Below the pieces are notes generated by a model. That model was not told the origin of the DNA. It did no database searches and saw only the letters and a list, made by a program, of their open reading frames with translations. 14,897 bases of DNA from the NCBI GenBank assembly GCA_025449725.1, contig JANWIU010000186.1, positions 1-14,897 of the forward strand, read 5' to 3'. Each line of letters begins with the position of its first letter. Position 1 is the stretch's first letter. The DNA is from Pseudobdellovibrio sp. Lineage in GTDB: Bacteria > Bdellovibrionota > Bdellovibrionia > Bdellovibrionales > Bdellovibrionaceae. Shown one piece after another: positions 1-4,600 of the stretch. The translations under genes and the position numbers were made by a program.

Positions 1-11
1 AGGGTAGTTTG

Positions 12-42
12 AAGGGAGAGTTGGGGAACTCTCCCTTTTTTT
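12..42 (+). terminator. Rho-independent terminator of an off-window gene
   Basis: A perfect 9-bp stem (14-22 GGGAGAGTT with 27-35 AACTCTCCC) closes a GGGG loop and is followed at once by seven T (36-42). It is read on the plus strand, so it should end a transcript entering from the left of the window. No gene belonging to it is visible. Confidence 0.85.
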
Positions 43-71
43 ATGGTTCACGCCCATCGGGCGTATACCAT
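43..71 (+). repeat. REP-like hairpin, copy A
   Basis: Outer stem ATGGT/ACCAT (43-47/67-71), internal loop TCA (48-50) opposite TAT (64-66), inner stem CGCCC/GGGCG (51-55/59-63), loop ATC. All ten pairs are Watson-Crick. The layout is the same as copies D, E and F although the outer stem sequence is entirely different. It starts in the T-tail of the preceding terminator. Confidence 0.6.
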
Positions 72-76
72 TCGCA

Positions 77-97
77 GAAGAAGTCGAAGACTTCTTC
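77..97. repeat. Perfect 9-bp hairpin B
   Basis: GAAGAAGTC (77-85) pairs perfectly with GACTTCTTC (89-97) around a GAA loop. There is no T-tail, so it is not a terminator. It lies between REP-like copy A and the hexamer array. Confidence 0.6.
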
Positions 98-100
98 CGC

Positions 101-166
101 TCAAGTTCAGGTTCAGGTTCAAGTTCAAGTTCAGGTTCAAGCTCAAGTTCAAGTTCAAGCTCAGGT
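101..166. repeat. Hexamer tandem array, 11 units of TCARGY
   Basis: Eleven uninterrupted 6-bp units of the form TCA(A/G)G(T/C) run from 101 to 166. Variation is confined to the fourth and sixth positions. The array can be read as alternating Val/Ala-Gln codons in an open frame from 9 to 200, but that frame runs through a terminator and several hairpins, has no ribosome binding site and has no recognisable product. I treat it as non-coding. Perfect hairpins flank it on both sides (77-97 and 168-187). Confidence 0.85.
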
Positions 167-167
167 C

Positions 168-187
168 GAAGAACCTATCGGTTCTTC
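168..187. repeat. Perfect 8-bp hairpin C
   Basis: GAAGAACC (168-175) pairs with GGTTCTTC (180-187) around the loop TATC. It is immediately right of the hexamer array and mirrors hairpin B on the left. There is no T-tail in either direction. Confidence 0.6.
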
Positions 188-191
188 TCCA

Positions 192-218
192 AGGGCATAG
201 CCCTTCGGGCTGAGCCCT
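192..218 (-). repeat. REP-like hairpin, copy D (inverted)
   Basis: Read on the minus strand: outer stem AGGGC/GCCCT, internal loop TCA opposite TAT, inner stem GCCC/GGGC, loop GAA. Plus-strand positions are 192-196/214-218 (outer) and 200-203/207-210 (inner). The asymmetric TCA/TAT loop matches copy A exactly, while the stems differ. It touches the stop codon of the minus-strand gene at 218-604, so it would form the 3' end structure of that mRNA. Confidence 0.6.
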
Positions 219-604
219 CACAATGCCGGTGGATACCGACTATCATACAAAATTAACAGTGCCACCTGGCTGGCTAGAATTTGTCGCAAACAATATTCAT
301 TACAGTTAACCGGTGATTTCGGAATCCTGATTAGAATTTTTTTATTTTCTAAATCCGTTTGTCCGCTGGAGTTTCCGTTCGGATCTTCCATGATATTTAA
401 GTGAACTGATTTCAAAATTAATTTACTTTCCATCACTTCAATTAATTGTTTGAACAGATTTAAGTCGCTAACGTAGTCTTCACTGCTTAGGTATAAATCG
501 ACAGAGGAATTGTTCGACGTGTTTTTGACAGCTAAGCCCGGATAGCCGGCCCAAGCTGATTCCAAAAATAAAAGATTTAAAAAAATTAATATAAAATATT
601 TCAT
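218..604 (-). CDS. Small exported protein of unknown function
   Basis: A 128-aa protein with a clear Sec signal peptide: Met-Lys, a hydrophobic stretch at about residues 4-15, and a likely cleavage after Ala-Trp-Ala at about residue 19. The mature part of about 109 residues is Asn/Ser/Leu-rich and has a Cys pair in the motif NCNEYC near residue 100. I recognise no domain or catalytic motif. The ATG at 604 is supported by a GGAG six bases upstream (minus strand). The gene is rather AT-rich compared with its neighbours. A REP-like hairpin abuts its stop codon and another lies in its 5' region. It could be a periplasmic or outer-surface protein of a lineage-specific family; function is unknown. 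Confidence 0.7.
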   Translation of the reverse strand: MKYFILIFLNLLFLESAWAGYPGLAVKNTSNNSSVDLYLSSEDYVSDLNLFKQLIEVMESKLILKSVHLNIMEDPNGNSSGQTDLENKKILIRIPKSPVNCNEYCLRQILASQVALLILYDSRYPPAL

Positions 605-640
605 GTTTGCTCCACGCAGTTAATTAGCCAATTCTGTGCC

Positions 641-668
641 AGGGGCTCAAGCCGTAGGCGTAGCCCCT
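641..668 (+). repeat. REP-like hairpin, copy E
   Basis: Outer stem AGGGGC/GCCCCT (641-646/663-668), TCA (647-649) opposite TA (661-662), inner stem GCC/GGC (651-653/657-659) with an A650-G660 mismatch at its base, loop GTA. It shares the core GCCGNAGGCGTAGCCC with copies F and, less one C, G. It lies between the divergent genes at 218-604 and 821-1210. Confidence 0.65.
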
Positions 669-749
669 GTACCCCTTCCTATAGCCCCGTCTTACGGCAA
701 CGTCTCGCTGTTAAGTGCACTTTGAATTTGAATTCCGGAATGATCGAAA

Positions 750-762
750 GGGGCACCGCCCC
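750..762. repeat. GGGGCACCGCCCC palindrome
   Basis: GGGGC (750-754) and GCCCC (758-762) close an ACC loop. The 11-mer GGGCACCGCCC recurs at 2221-2231 and, inverted, at 2636-2646; a 10/11 copy lies at 2421-2431. Here it is in the untranslated leader of the NTF2-like gene. GGGGCACC (750-757) could alternatively pair with GGTGC..CCCC at 789-799, just before the ribosome binding site at 811. Confidence 0.5.
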
Positions 763-820
763 AGAAGCGTTTGAGGGCAGGTACAAAAGGTGCATCCCCT
801 TCGCGAATATGGAGGACAAA

Positions 821-1210
821 ATGCAAAACCAAGATATATCAACAGAGATTATGGGGCTGGAGAAACGTTACTGGGACGCTATGCGTGACCGTGATTTAGA
901 GTCAGCTGTGAATTTAACTTATTTTCCATGTATTGTTTCGAGTGAGCACGGGGTTCAGTCTGTGGATCGTGAACAGTTTGAAAAAATGTTTAATTCTAAT
1001 GAAGGTTCATTTAAGGAATGGAAGATAGATGAAGGCAAAGCCCAAGTGAGACAAATTGGGCCGGATACGGCAGTCATTGCGTACACTGTTCATTCGTCTG
1101 TCGTTAAAGACGGCAAAACTCAGGAGATTGATGCAGTTGATACATCGACGTGGGTAAAGCGAAATGAAAAGTGGGTCTGTGCAATGCACACAGAAACTTT
1201 AATGCATTAA
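821..1210 (+). CDS. NTF2-like / SnoaL-like (DUF4440-type) protein
   Basis: A 129-aa protein with the layout of the small cone-shaped NTF2 fold: an N-terminal helix with the pattern LEKRYWDAMRDRDLESAVNL, then beta strands ending in the conserved-looking STWVKRNEKWVCAMHTET. Proteins of this type bind or modify small ligands or have unassigned roles; the substrate here cannot be read from sequence. The frame stays open back to a TTG at 722, and there is an ATG at 809, but GGAGGA at 811-816 places the start at the ATG at 821 with ideal spacing. It has no signal peptide, so it is cytosolic. The methyltransferase follows on the same strand after a short gap, which suggests co-transcription. Confidence 0.8.
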   Translation: MQNQDISTEIMGLEKRYWDAMRDRDLESAVNLTYFPCIVSSEHGVQSVDREQFEKMFNSNEGSFKEWKIDEGKAQVRQIGPDTAVIAYTVHSSVVKDGKTQEIDAVDTSTWVKRNEKWVCAMHTETLMH

Positions 1211-1264
1211 GGCCGGACCTCAACGGGCTGGACACAGGTGCGCCCGGAAATTTACAGTGCTCTT

Positions 1265-2083
1265 ATGACTGAAAAAAACTTTTCTTATTTGCACGGATTT
1301 TCTGAAAAAGAACAACTGCGTTTGCGAAAGCAGGCTCGCTTCGCCGAGCATATGATTTACAGTAAATTAAATTTAGCGAACGTGAGTGAACTTTTAGAGG
1401 TGGGTTGCGGTGTCGGTGCGCAAAGTGAAATTTTGCTTAGGCGGTTTCCAGATTTGAAACTGACTGGAATTGATCGAAGCACCAAGCAGATGGAAGCTGC
1501 AAAACAACTTTTGGCAGAATCTGCTTTTGCTCAAGGCCGCTACTCTTTAAAAGAAATGGACGCTACGAATATGGAGTTCGCGGCGAATTCTTTTGATGGC
1601 GCATTTTTGTGTTGGATTCTAGAACATGTGCCGGACCCTATTCGAGTGTTGTCAGAAGTCCGCCGTGTTTTGCGCCCGGGCTCAGCCGTGTTTATAACAG
1701 AAGTGATGAATGCCTCTTTCTTTTTAGATCCGTATTCTCCGAATGTGTGGAAGTACTGGATGGCATTCAATGAATATCAGCGCGCTCAGCATGGAGACCC
1801 ATTCGTTGGCGCTAAGCTGGGAAACTTTTTAATGCAGTTGGGATACCACGATATTCAAACCGAAGTGAAAACCTGGTTTTTGGATAACCGATACCCGCAG
1901 TCGAGAAAAGACAGTGTTGAATACTGGACAGATTTGCTACTGAGCGCCAGTGATCAATTGGTGGCAGCTAATTACGTATCACCAGAAATTGTCGACGGAA
2001 TGAAGTTGGAGATGGCAAAAGTAGCGAATGATCCAAACGCGGTCTTTTTTTATTCCTTCATTCAAGCCAGCGCCAAGACGTAG
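1265..2083 (+). CDS. Class I SAM-dependent methyltransferase
   Basis: A Rossmann-fold methyltransferase. Motif I is LLEVGCGVGAQSE, the post-I acidic loop is GIDRS, and motif IV is FDGAFLCWILEHVPDP followed by VRRVLRPGS, as in the Methyltransf_11/UbiE-like group. The N-terminal SYLHGFSEKEQLRL stretch is typical of a stand-alone family of small-molecule methyltransferases. The methyl acceptor is unknown. I prefer the ATG at 1265 because resemblance to the family begins just after it; a GTG at 1238 would add nine residues, and neither start has a convincing ribosome binding site. The TAG stop (2081-2083) overlaps REP-like copy F, so the mRNA ends in that hairpin region. Probably co-transcribed with the NTF2-like gene. 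Confidence 0.88.
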   Translation: MTEKNFSYLHGFSEKEQLRLRKQARFAEHMIYSKLNLANVSELLEVGCGVGAQSEILLRRFPDLKLTGIDRSTKQMEAAKQLLAESAFAQGRYSLKEMDATNMEFAANSFDGAFLCWILEHVPDPIRVLSEVRRVLRPGSAVFITEVMNASFFLDPYSPNVWKYWMAFNEYQRAQHGDPFVGAKLGNFLMQLGYHDIQTEVKTWFLDNRYPQSRKDSVEYWTDLLLSASDQLVAANYVSPEIVDGMKLEMAKVANDPNAVFFYSFIQASAKT

Positions 2084-2107
2084 GGCTCACGCCGCAGGCG
2101 TAGCCCT
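2082..2107 (+). repeat. REP-like hairpin, copy F
   Basis: Outer stem AGGGC/GCCCT (2082-2086/2103-2107), TCA (2087-2089) opposite TA (2101-2102), inner stem CGCC/GGCG (2090-2093/2097-2100), loop GCA. It overlaps the methyltransferase stop codon. Copy G follows in the same orientation about 30 bases on, as in a tandem REP pair. Confidence 0.7.
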
Positions 2108-2114
2108 GTTCTTC

Positions 2115-2143
2115 TCACGCCGAGCCGAAGGCGTAGCCTGTTC
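2115..2143 (+). repeat. REP-like element, degenerate copy G
   Basis: The segment 2124-2143 repeats copy F positions 2091-2111 nearly exactly (GCCGAAGGCGTAGCC then TGTTC, with one substitution and one C missing). TCACGCC at 2115-2121 matches the left arm of F. CGCC can pair with GGCG (2130-2133), but the outer stem is lost. It looks like a decayed second unit of a tandem pair. Confidence 0.5.
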
Positions 2144-2162
2144 ATCATAGAAGACAGCCCAT

Positions 2163-2192
2163 AAAAAAAAGCCGCGTACATCCGGCGCGCGG
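2163..2192 (-). terminator. Minus-strand terminator upstream of the RAYT gene
   Basis: On the minus strand CCGCG (2192-2188) pairs with CGCGG (2176-2172), and the hairpin is followed after one C by eight T (2170-2163). An alternative GCCG/CGGC stem (2186-2183/2174-2171) has the same tail. It faces leftwards, so it would stop transcription running antisense to the transposase gene. No minus-strand gene is visible to its right before 2919. Confidence 0.55.
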
Positions 2193-2220
2193 ACAGACAC
2201 ATTCTTCTACTTTGATATAG

Positions 2221-2231
2221 GGGCACCGCCC
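2221..2231. repeat. GGGCACCGCCC palindrome, second copy
   Basis: GGGC/GCCC around an ACC loop, identical over 11 bases to positions 751-761. It is in the leader of the RAYT gene, 30 bases before its start codon. Confidence 0.45.
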
Positions 2232-2261
2232 GTAGAGGCAGGGCTTGCATTACTCAACTGT

Positions 2262-2810
2262 ATGAAACAGTTAGAACTCCTATCTCCTTCAAAAGCAAAA
2301 AAAGAACATGGCGGTAGTTTAGCTATCGGCAAGCGGAAGACACACCGGCCTCTTTCAATTAAAAAACCTGTTCACCTCGTGTTGAAATCCCCATTGGCGA
2401 CCGGTAAAAGATCTTTGATGAGGCACCGCCCGTTAATAGAAAAAGTAATTGCGCGGTCGAAGAAGCGATTTGGAATTCGCGTTTATGAATTCGCAATAGT
2501 TTCAAACCATATTCACTTGCTGGTTAAGGGTTACACACGAATTGATCTGCAAAATTTCTTTAGAACTGTAGCCGGACATATTGCTCAAGAGATTCTTCGT
2601 CGGTGTCCATTAAATGAAAATGAAATTCAGCAGACGGGCGGTGCCCCGAAGACCAAAGAAAATAAATTCTGGCAAAGTCGAATTTATTCCAGAGTTGTGA
2701 GTTGGGGCAGGGAGTATTTGTCAGTGAAAGGCTATGTCGTGCAAAATACTTTAGAGGCGTTGAAATTGATTCCGTATATGGCAAGAAAACGCATAAAAGG
2801 CACAGGATGA
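2262..2810 (+). CDS. REP-associated tyrosine transposase (RAYT, Y1_Tnp/IS200-like)
   Basis: A 182-aa HUH-superfamily protein. The metal-binding HIH (residues 83-85, in NHIHLLV) and the C-terminal GYVVQNTLEALK stretch, whose Tyr158 is the likely nucleophile, are present. So is the FWQSRIYSRVV segment (136-146), which matches the usual WQxxYYxRV region. The N-terminal HGG..GKRK..RPL....PVHLVLKS block is typical of RAYT-like 'transposases' found in many copies in deltaproteobacteria-like genomes. Such proteins nick single-stranded DNA at hairpins and are thought to mobilise REP repeats. REP-like hairpins lie to its left, which fits. No terminal inverted repeats or target duplication were found, so it looks like a domesticated single gene rather than a full insertion sequence. 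GGCACCGCC-type palindromes occur inside the coding region at 2422-2430 and 2636-2646. There is no clear ribosome binding site. Confidence 0.85.
   Translation: MKQLELLSPSKAKKEHGGSLAIGKRKTHRPLSIKKPVHLVLKSPLATGKRSLMRHRPLIEKVIARSKKRFGIRVYEFAIVSNHIHLLVKGYTRIDLQNFFRTVAGHIAQEILRRCPLNENEIQQTGGAPKTKENKFWQSRIYSRVVSWGREYLSVKGYVVQNTLEALKLIPYMARKRIKGTG
2636..2646. repeat. GGGCGGTGCCC palindrome inside the RAYT gene
   Basis: This is the exact reverse complement of the GGGCACCGCCC 11-mer at 751-761 and 2221-2231. It is translated as Thr-Gly-Gly-Ala-Pro within the transposase. A weaker copy, AGGCACCGCCC, lies at 2421-2431 in the same gene. Confidence 0.4.
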
Positions 2811-2861
2811 AGTGGACAATAAAATAGCGCCCACTAAAAGTGAAGCGCCTTCGAAGTTATC

Positions 2862-2937
2862 GGCAGAAGAATAATTAATAGCTTCAGCTACTAATTATTC
2901 TTTGCCAAGCAGCTGAAGCTATTTATTTACTTCTGCC
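2862..2937. repeat. Nested inverted repeat at a convergent gene junction
   Basis: Two structures compete. The long one pairs 2862-2889 with 2911-2937: GGCAGAAG/CTTCTGCC at the ends and a perfect 12-bp ATAGCTTCAGCT/AGCTGAAGCTAT inside, with an imperfect middle. The short one pairs 2862-2877 with 2892-2906 (AAGAATAATTA/TAATTATTCTT plus GGCA/TGCC, one bulged G). The right arm contains the last codons and stop of the minus-strand AHSA1 gene. It may act as a shared 3' barrier for the RAYT gene and the AHSA1 gene, although neither side has a good T-tail. Confidence 0.65.
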
Positions 2938-3884
2938 AAATACATTTCAAGTTTATCAAATGATCCTGTCCAACCCATTGTCATGCCTGAACGGCCCGCG
3001 ATGAATGTGTTGAGCTCTTCAGCGTTGTAGTCCCCAACGATTTCCCATGTGATGGTGACTCGCGTTTGTTCTGGGCCTTCTTCTGCAAACTTCACGGTTG
3101 TTTTCATAGTGGCAGGCCAAGTTGGTGCCATCGGGTGACGGGTGGTTTCTTTATTGTTTTCATCTGTGAATTGTTGCGTGTACACCAATGTATCCGGGCT
3201 TTTGACTTCGATATACTGTGCGCGGCCGTACATTTTTAGGCCGTGTTCATTGCTCATGCAGTAGAAGGTGCTTCCGCCGGTACGAATATCTGCGCCGCCT
3301 ATGAACTGCATGTTAAATCCTGTAGGGGCCAGCCACTTAGCAAAGTGTTGTGGGTCGGTCCACATTTTATACATTAAATTAATCGGAGCTTCGAAGCTTC
3401 TGTTAATCGTGAAGACTTCTTTACCGGTATCTTCTTTTTCCAGATATTCGGCCAAGCGATCCCAAGTGGAATCCCCACCGGCTTTTTTAATAAATTTACG
3501 CGTTTCTTCGGCCGCCTCTACTGTAGGAAGAGCCATGGTCATATCAAGTTTGGTTTTACCTTTAACTTCTGTGAACGTGGCGGTAACACGAAACAATGCC
3601 GGTCGGTCATCGCTTCCACCGTGGTCATACACCAACTTCTGATAAGGCACGACTTCATGATAGAGAGTTTTATTTGGCCAATCTGTGCCGTCCGGCCCGT
3701 GCATGGTATAAGACCAGTGGCCTCCGACCTTTAAATCTTTACTGTGGGTTGTCAGCGTGAATCCGCGCGGACCCCACCACTTCGCAACCTTCGCAGGGTC
3801 AGTCCATGCTTCCCAAACAGTTTTTACAGTAGCATCGTAAATGCGTGTAATTTTAATTTCATTCGATTTATTTTTTGCGGCCAT
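2919..3884 (-). CDS. Tandem AHSA1/SRPBCC-domain protein
   Basis: A 321-aa protein made of two AHSA1 (Hsp90 ATPase activator homologue, START-like) domains, about residues 9-150 and 157-319. Each opens with the family signature: ITRIYDATVKTVWEAWTDP..KWWGP in the first and INRSFEAPINLMYKMWTDP..KWLAPTGF in the second. Each ends in a TWDRLAEYLEK- or GSFDKLEMYLAEV-type helix. The fold makes a hydrophobic ligand pocket; ligand and role are unknown. Most family members have one domain, so this is a fusion or duplication. It overlaps the end of the upstream arsR-type gene by 17 bases, an arrangement widespread for ArsR/SRPBCC pairs, and should be repressed by that regulator. AAGGGA precedes the ATG at 3884. 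It has no signal peptide, so it is cytosolic. Confidence 0.9.
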   Translation of the reverse strand: MAAKNKSNEIKITRIYDATVKTVWEAWTDPAKVAKWWGPRGFTLTTHSKDLKVGGHWSYTMHGPDGTDWPNKTLYHEVVPYQKLVYDHGGSDDRPALFRVTATFTEVKGKTKLDMTMALPTVEAAEETRKFIKKAGGDSTWDRLAEYLEKEDTGKEVFTINRSFEAPINLMYKMWTDPQHFAKWLAPTGFNMQFIGGADIRTGGSTFYCMSNEHGLKMYGRAQYIEVKSPDTLVYTQQFTDENNKETTRHPMAPTWPATMKTTVKFAEEGPEQTRVTITWEIVGDYNAEELNTFIAGRSGMTMGWTGSFDKLEMYLAEVNK

Positions 3885-4245
3885 TTTTCTTTCCCTTCAG
3901 TTTTTTTTCTTTTGGAGTTTCACTTTGAATTGATTTTAAATATTCACCAAGACGATCAAGGCTTTCTTCCCAGAATACGCGGTACTGCTCCATGTATTCG
4001 GCAACATCCTTCAGTTTTTCGCCATTTAGTTTGCATGGGCGCCACTGTGCTTCTTTTGTTTTTGTAATGAGGCCGGCATTTTCCAGTACTTTTAAATGTT
4101 TTGTAACAGCTGGAAGACTCATGTCTTTTAAAAATGGTTGCGCCAGTTCTGAAACGCTTGTCTCGCCCTTCGATAAACGGGCTAGGATGGCCCGTCGTGT
4201 AGGGTCAGCAAGTGCAGAGAATGTAAGACTGAGTTGATCCGGCAT
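3868..4245 (-). CDS. ArsR-family winged-helix repressor
   Basis: A 125-aa winged-helix protein with the ArsR/SmtB opening LTFSALADPTRRAILARLSKGETSVSELAQPF. The recognition helix is around LPAVTKHLKVLENAGLI, followed by the wing TKTKEAQWRPCKL. It has only one Cys and lacks the paired Cys/His metal-site pattern of true arsenic or zinc sensors. It belongs with the SRPBCC-linked ArsR regulators, whose inducer is generally unknown. The Lys-rich tail is unusual. An ATG at 4272 would add nine residues, but that start falls at the edge of the operator and has no ribosome binding site; the ATG at 4245 follows a purine-rich AAGAAAG and fits the family start. It is first in the operon with the tandem AHSA1 gene and probably represses itself. 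Confidence 0.9.
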   Translation of the reverse strand: MPDQLSLTFSALADPTRRAILARLSKGETSVSELAQPFLKDMSLPAVTKHLKVLENAGLITKTKEAQWRPCKLNGEKLKDVAEYMEQYRVFWEESLDRLGEYLKSIQSETPKEKKLKGKKNGRKK

Positions 4246-4279
4246 TAATTTCTTTCTTGTCAGCGGCGACATATGTTAA

Positions 4280-4311
4280 TTAACCAATCGGTTAATTAAC
4301 CATTTAGTTAA
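4280..4311. promoter_or_regulatory. Two abutting ArsR operator palindromes
   Basis: TTAACCAATCGGTTAA (4280-4295, perfect 6-bp arms) is followed without a gap by TTAACCATTTAGTTAA (4296-4311, 5 of 6 arm bases). The two 16-mers agree at 13 positions. The first sits inside a larger perfect inverted repeat with 11-bp arms (4275-4285/4290-4300), and an extra GTTAA half-site lies at 4275-4279. They cover the predicted transcription start just downstream of the -10 element, which is the expected place for autorepression. Confidence 0.75.
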
Positions 4312-4339
4312 ATATCGGCTGATTAAGGTAAGAAGTCAA
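4311..4339 (-). promoter_or_regulatory. Sigma70-like promoter of the arsR-AHSA1 operon
   Basis: On the minus strand, -35 TTGACT (4339-4334), a 17-base spacer and -10 GATATT (4316-4311). Transcription would start near 4304, within the second operator palindrome. The -35 is close to consensus and the -10 matches at four of six positions. Confidence 0.55.
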
Positions 4340-4486
4340 GAGGGCTAAAATATGGATGTTTTTTAAGCTAAATATAACTAAATAATAGTGAGTAAATTCA
4401 AATAGATAAAAATCAATCAATACTTTTTGTAATAGATTATTGAGATTTATTACCACAATGATGCGGAATTAAATGACTTATTGCGT

Positions 4487-4595
4487 TATATTAAATTCAC
4501 GGACTCATCAAGGGAAACCAAGATGAAATCGAGAAGATAGTCTGCCATGTTCGAGGGGTTTAGTTTGAGGGGTAACGCAAGTTGCCCCTTTTTAT
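4487..4595 (+). ncRNA. Candidate small RNA or leader-peptide transcript
   Basis: A plus-strand terminator at 4569-4593 has no plus-strand gene in front of it back to the RAYT at 2810; everything between is encoded on the minus strand. TATATT at 4487-4492 could be a -10 element, giving an RNA of roughly 95 nt, though no good -35 is visible. Inside it, AGGGA (4511-4515) stands seven bases before ATG AAA TCG AGA AGA TAG (4523-4540, peptide MKSRR). GAGGGGT occurs twice (near 4553 and 4567). The remainder of the gap from 4320 to 4486 is AT-rich and shows nothing else I can name. Confidence 0.35.
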
Positions 4596-4600
4596 TTTTC
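4569..4600 (+). terminator. Rho-independent terminator with GCAA tetraloop
   Basis: GGGGTAAC (4569-4576) pairs with GTTGCCCC (4581-4588), with one T-G wobble, around a GNRA loop, followed by TTTTTATTTTT. The T-tail is on the plus strand only; read from the minus side it is followed by TCAAAC. It therefore fits a plus-strand transcript better than the minus-strand gene ending at 4592. Confidence 0.75.

Noticed and set aside
9..200. Open frame encoding a Val-Gln repeat protein
   Set aside because: It crosses a rho-independent terminator and four hairpins, has no ribosome binding site, and its repeat simply reflects the hexamer array.
722..820. Longer NTF2-like protein starting at TTG 722 or ATG 809
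   Set aside because: GGAGGA at 811-816 is correctly spaced only for the ATG at 821; the upstream part contains a palindrome typical of non-coding DNA here.
2062..2250. Minus-strand 62-codon Arg-rich open frame
   Set aside because: It runs through REP-like copies F and G and a terminator hairpin; its Leu/Arg repeats derive from those palindromes.
2862..2922. H-type pseudoknot at the convergent junction
   Set aside because: The loop of the first stem can pair with 2911-2922, but no bases remain to cross the 12-bp second stem, so both stems cannot form together; they are alternatives.
2082..2937. Complete IS200/IS605 insertion sequence
   Set aside because: No target duplication, no matching hairpin ends on both sides and no tnpB gene; the single gene with REP-like repeats fits a RAYT better.
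3744..4067. Plus-strand open frames antisense to the AHSA1 and ArsR genes
   Set aside because: They are shadows of strongly supported minus-strand genes, with no family resemblance or ribosome binding sites.
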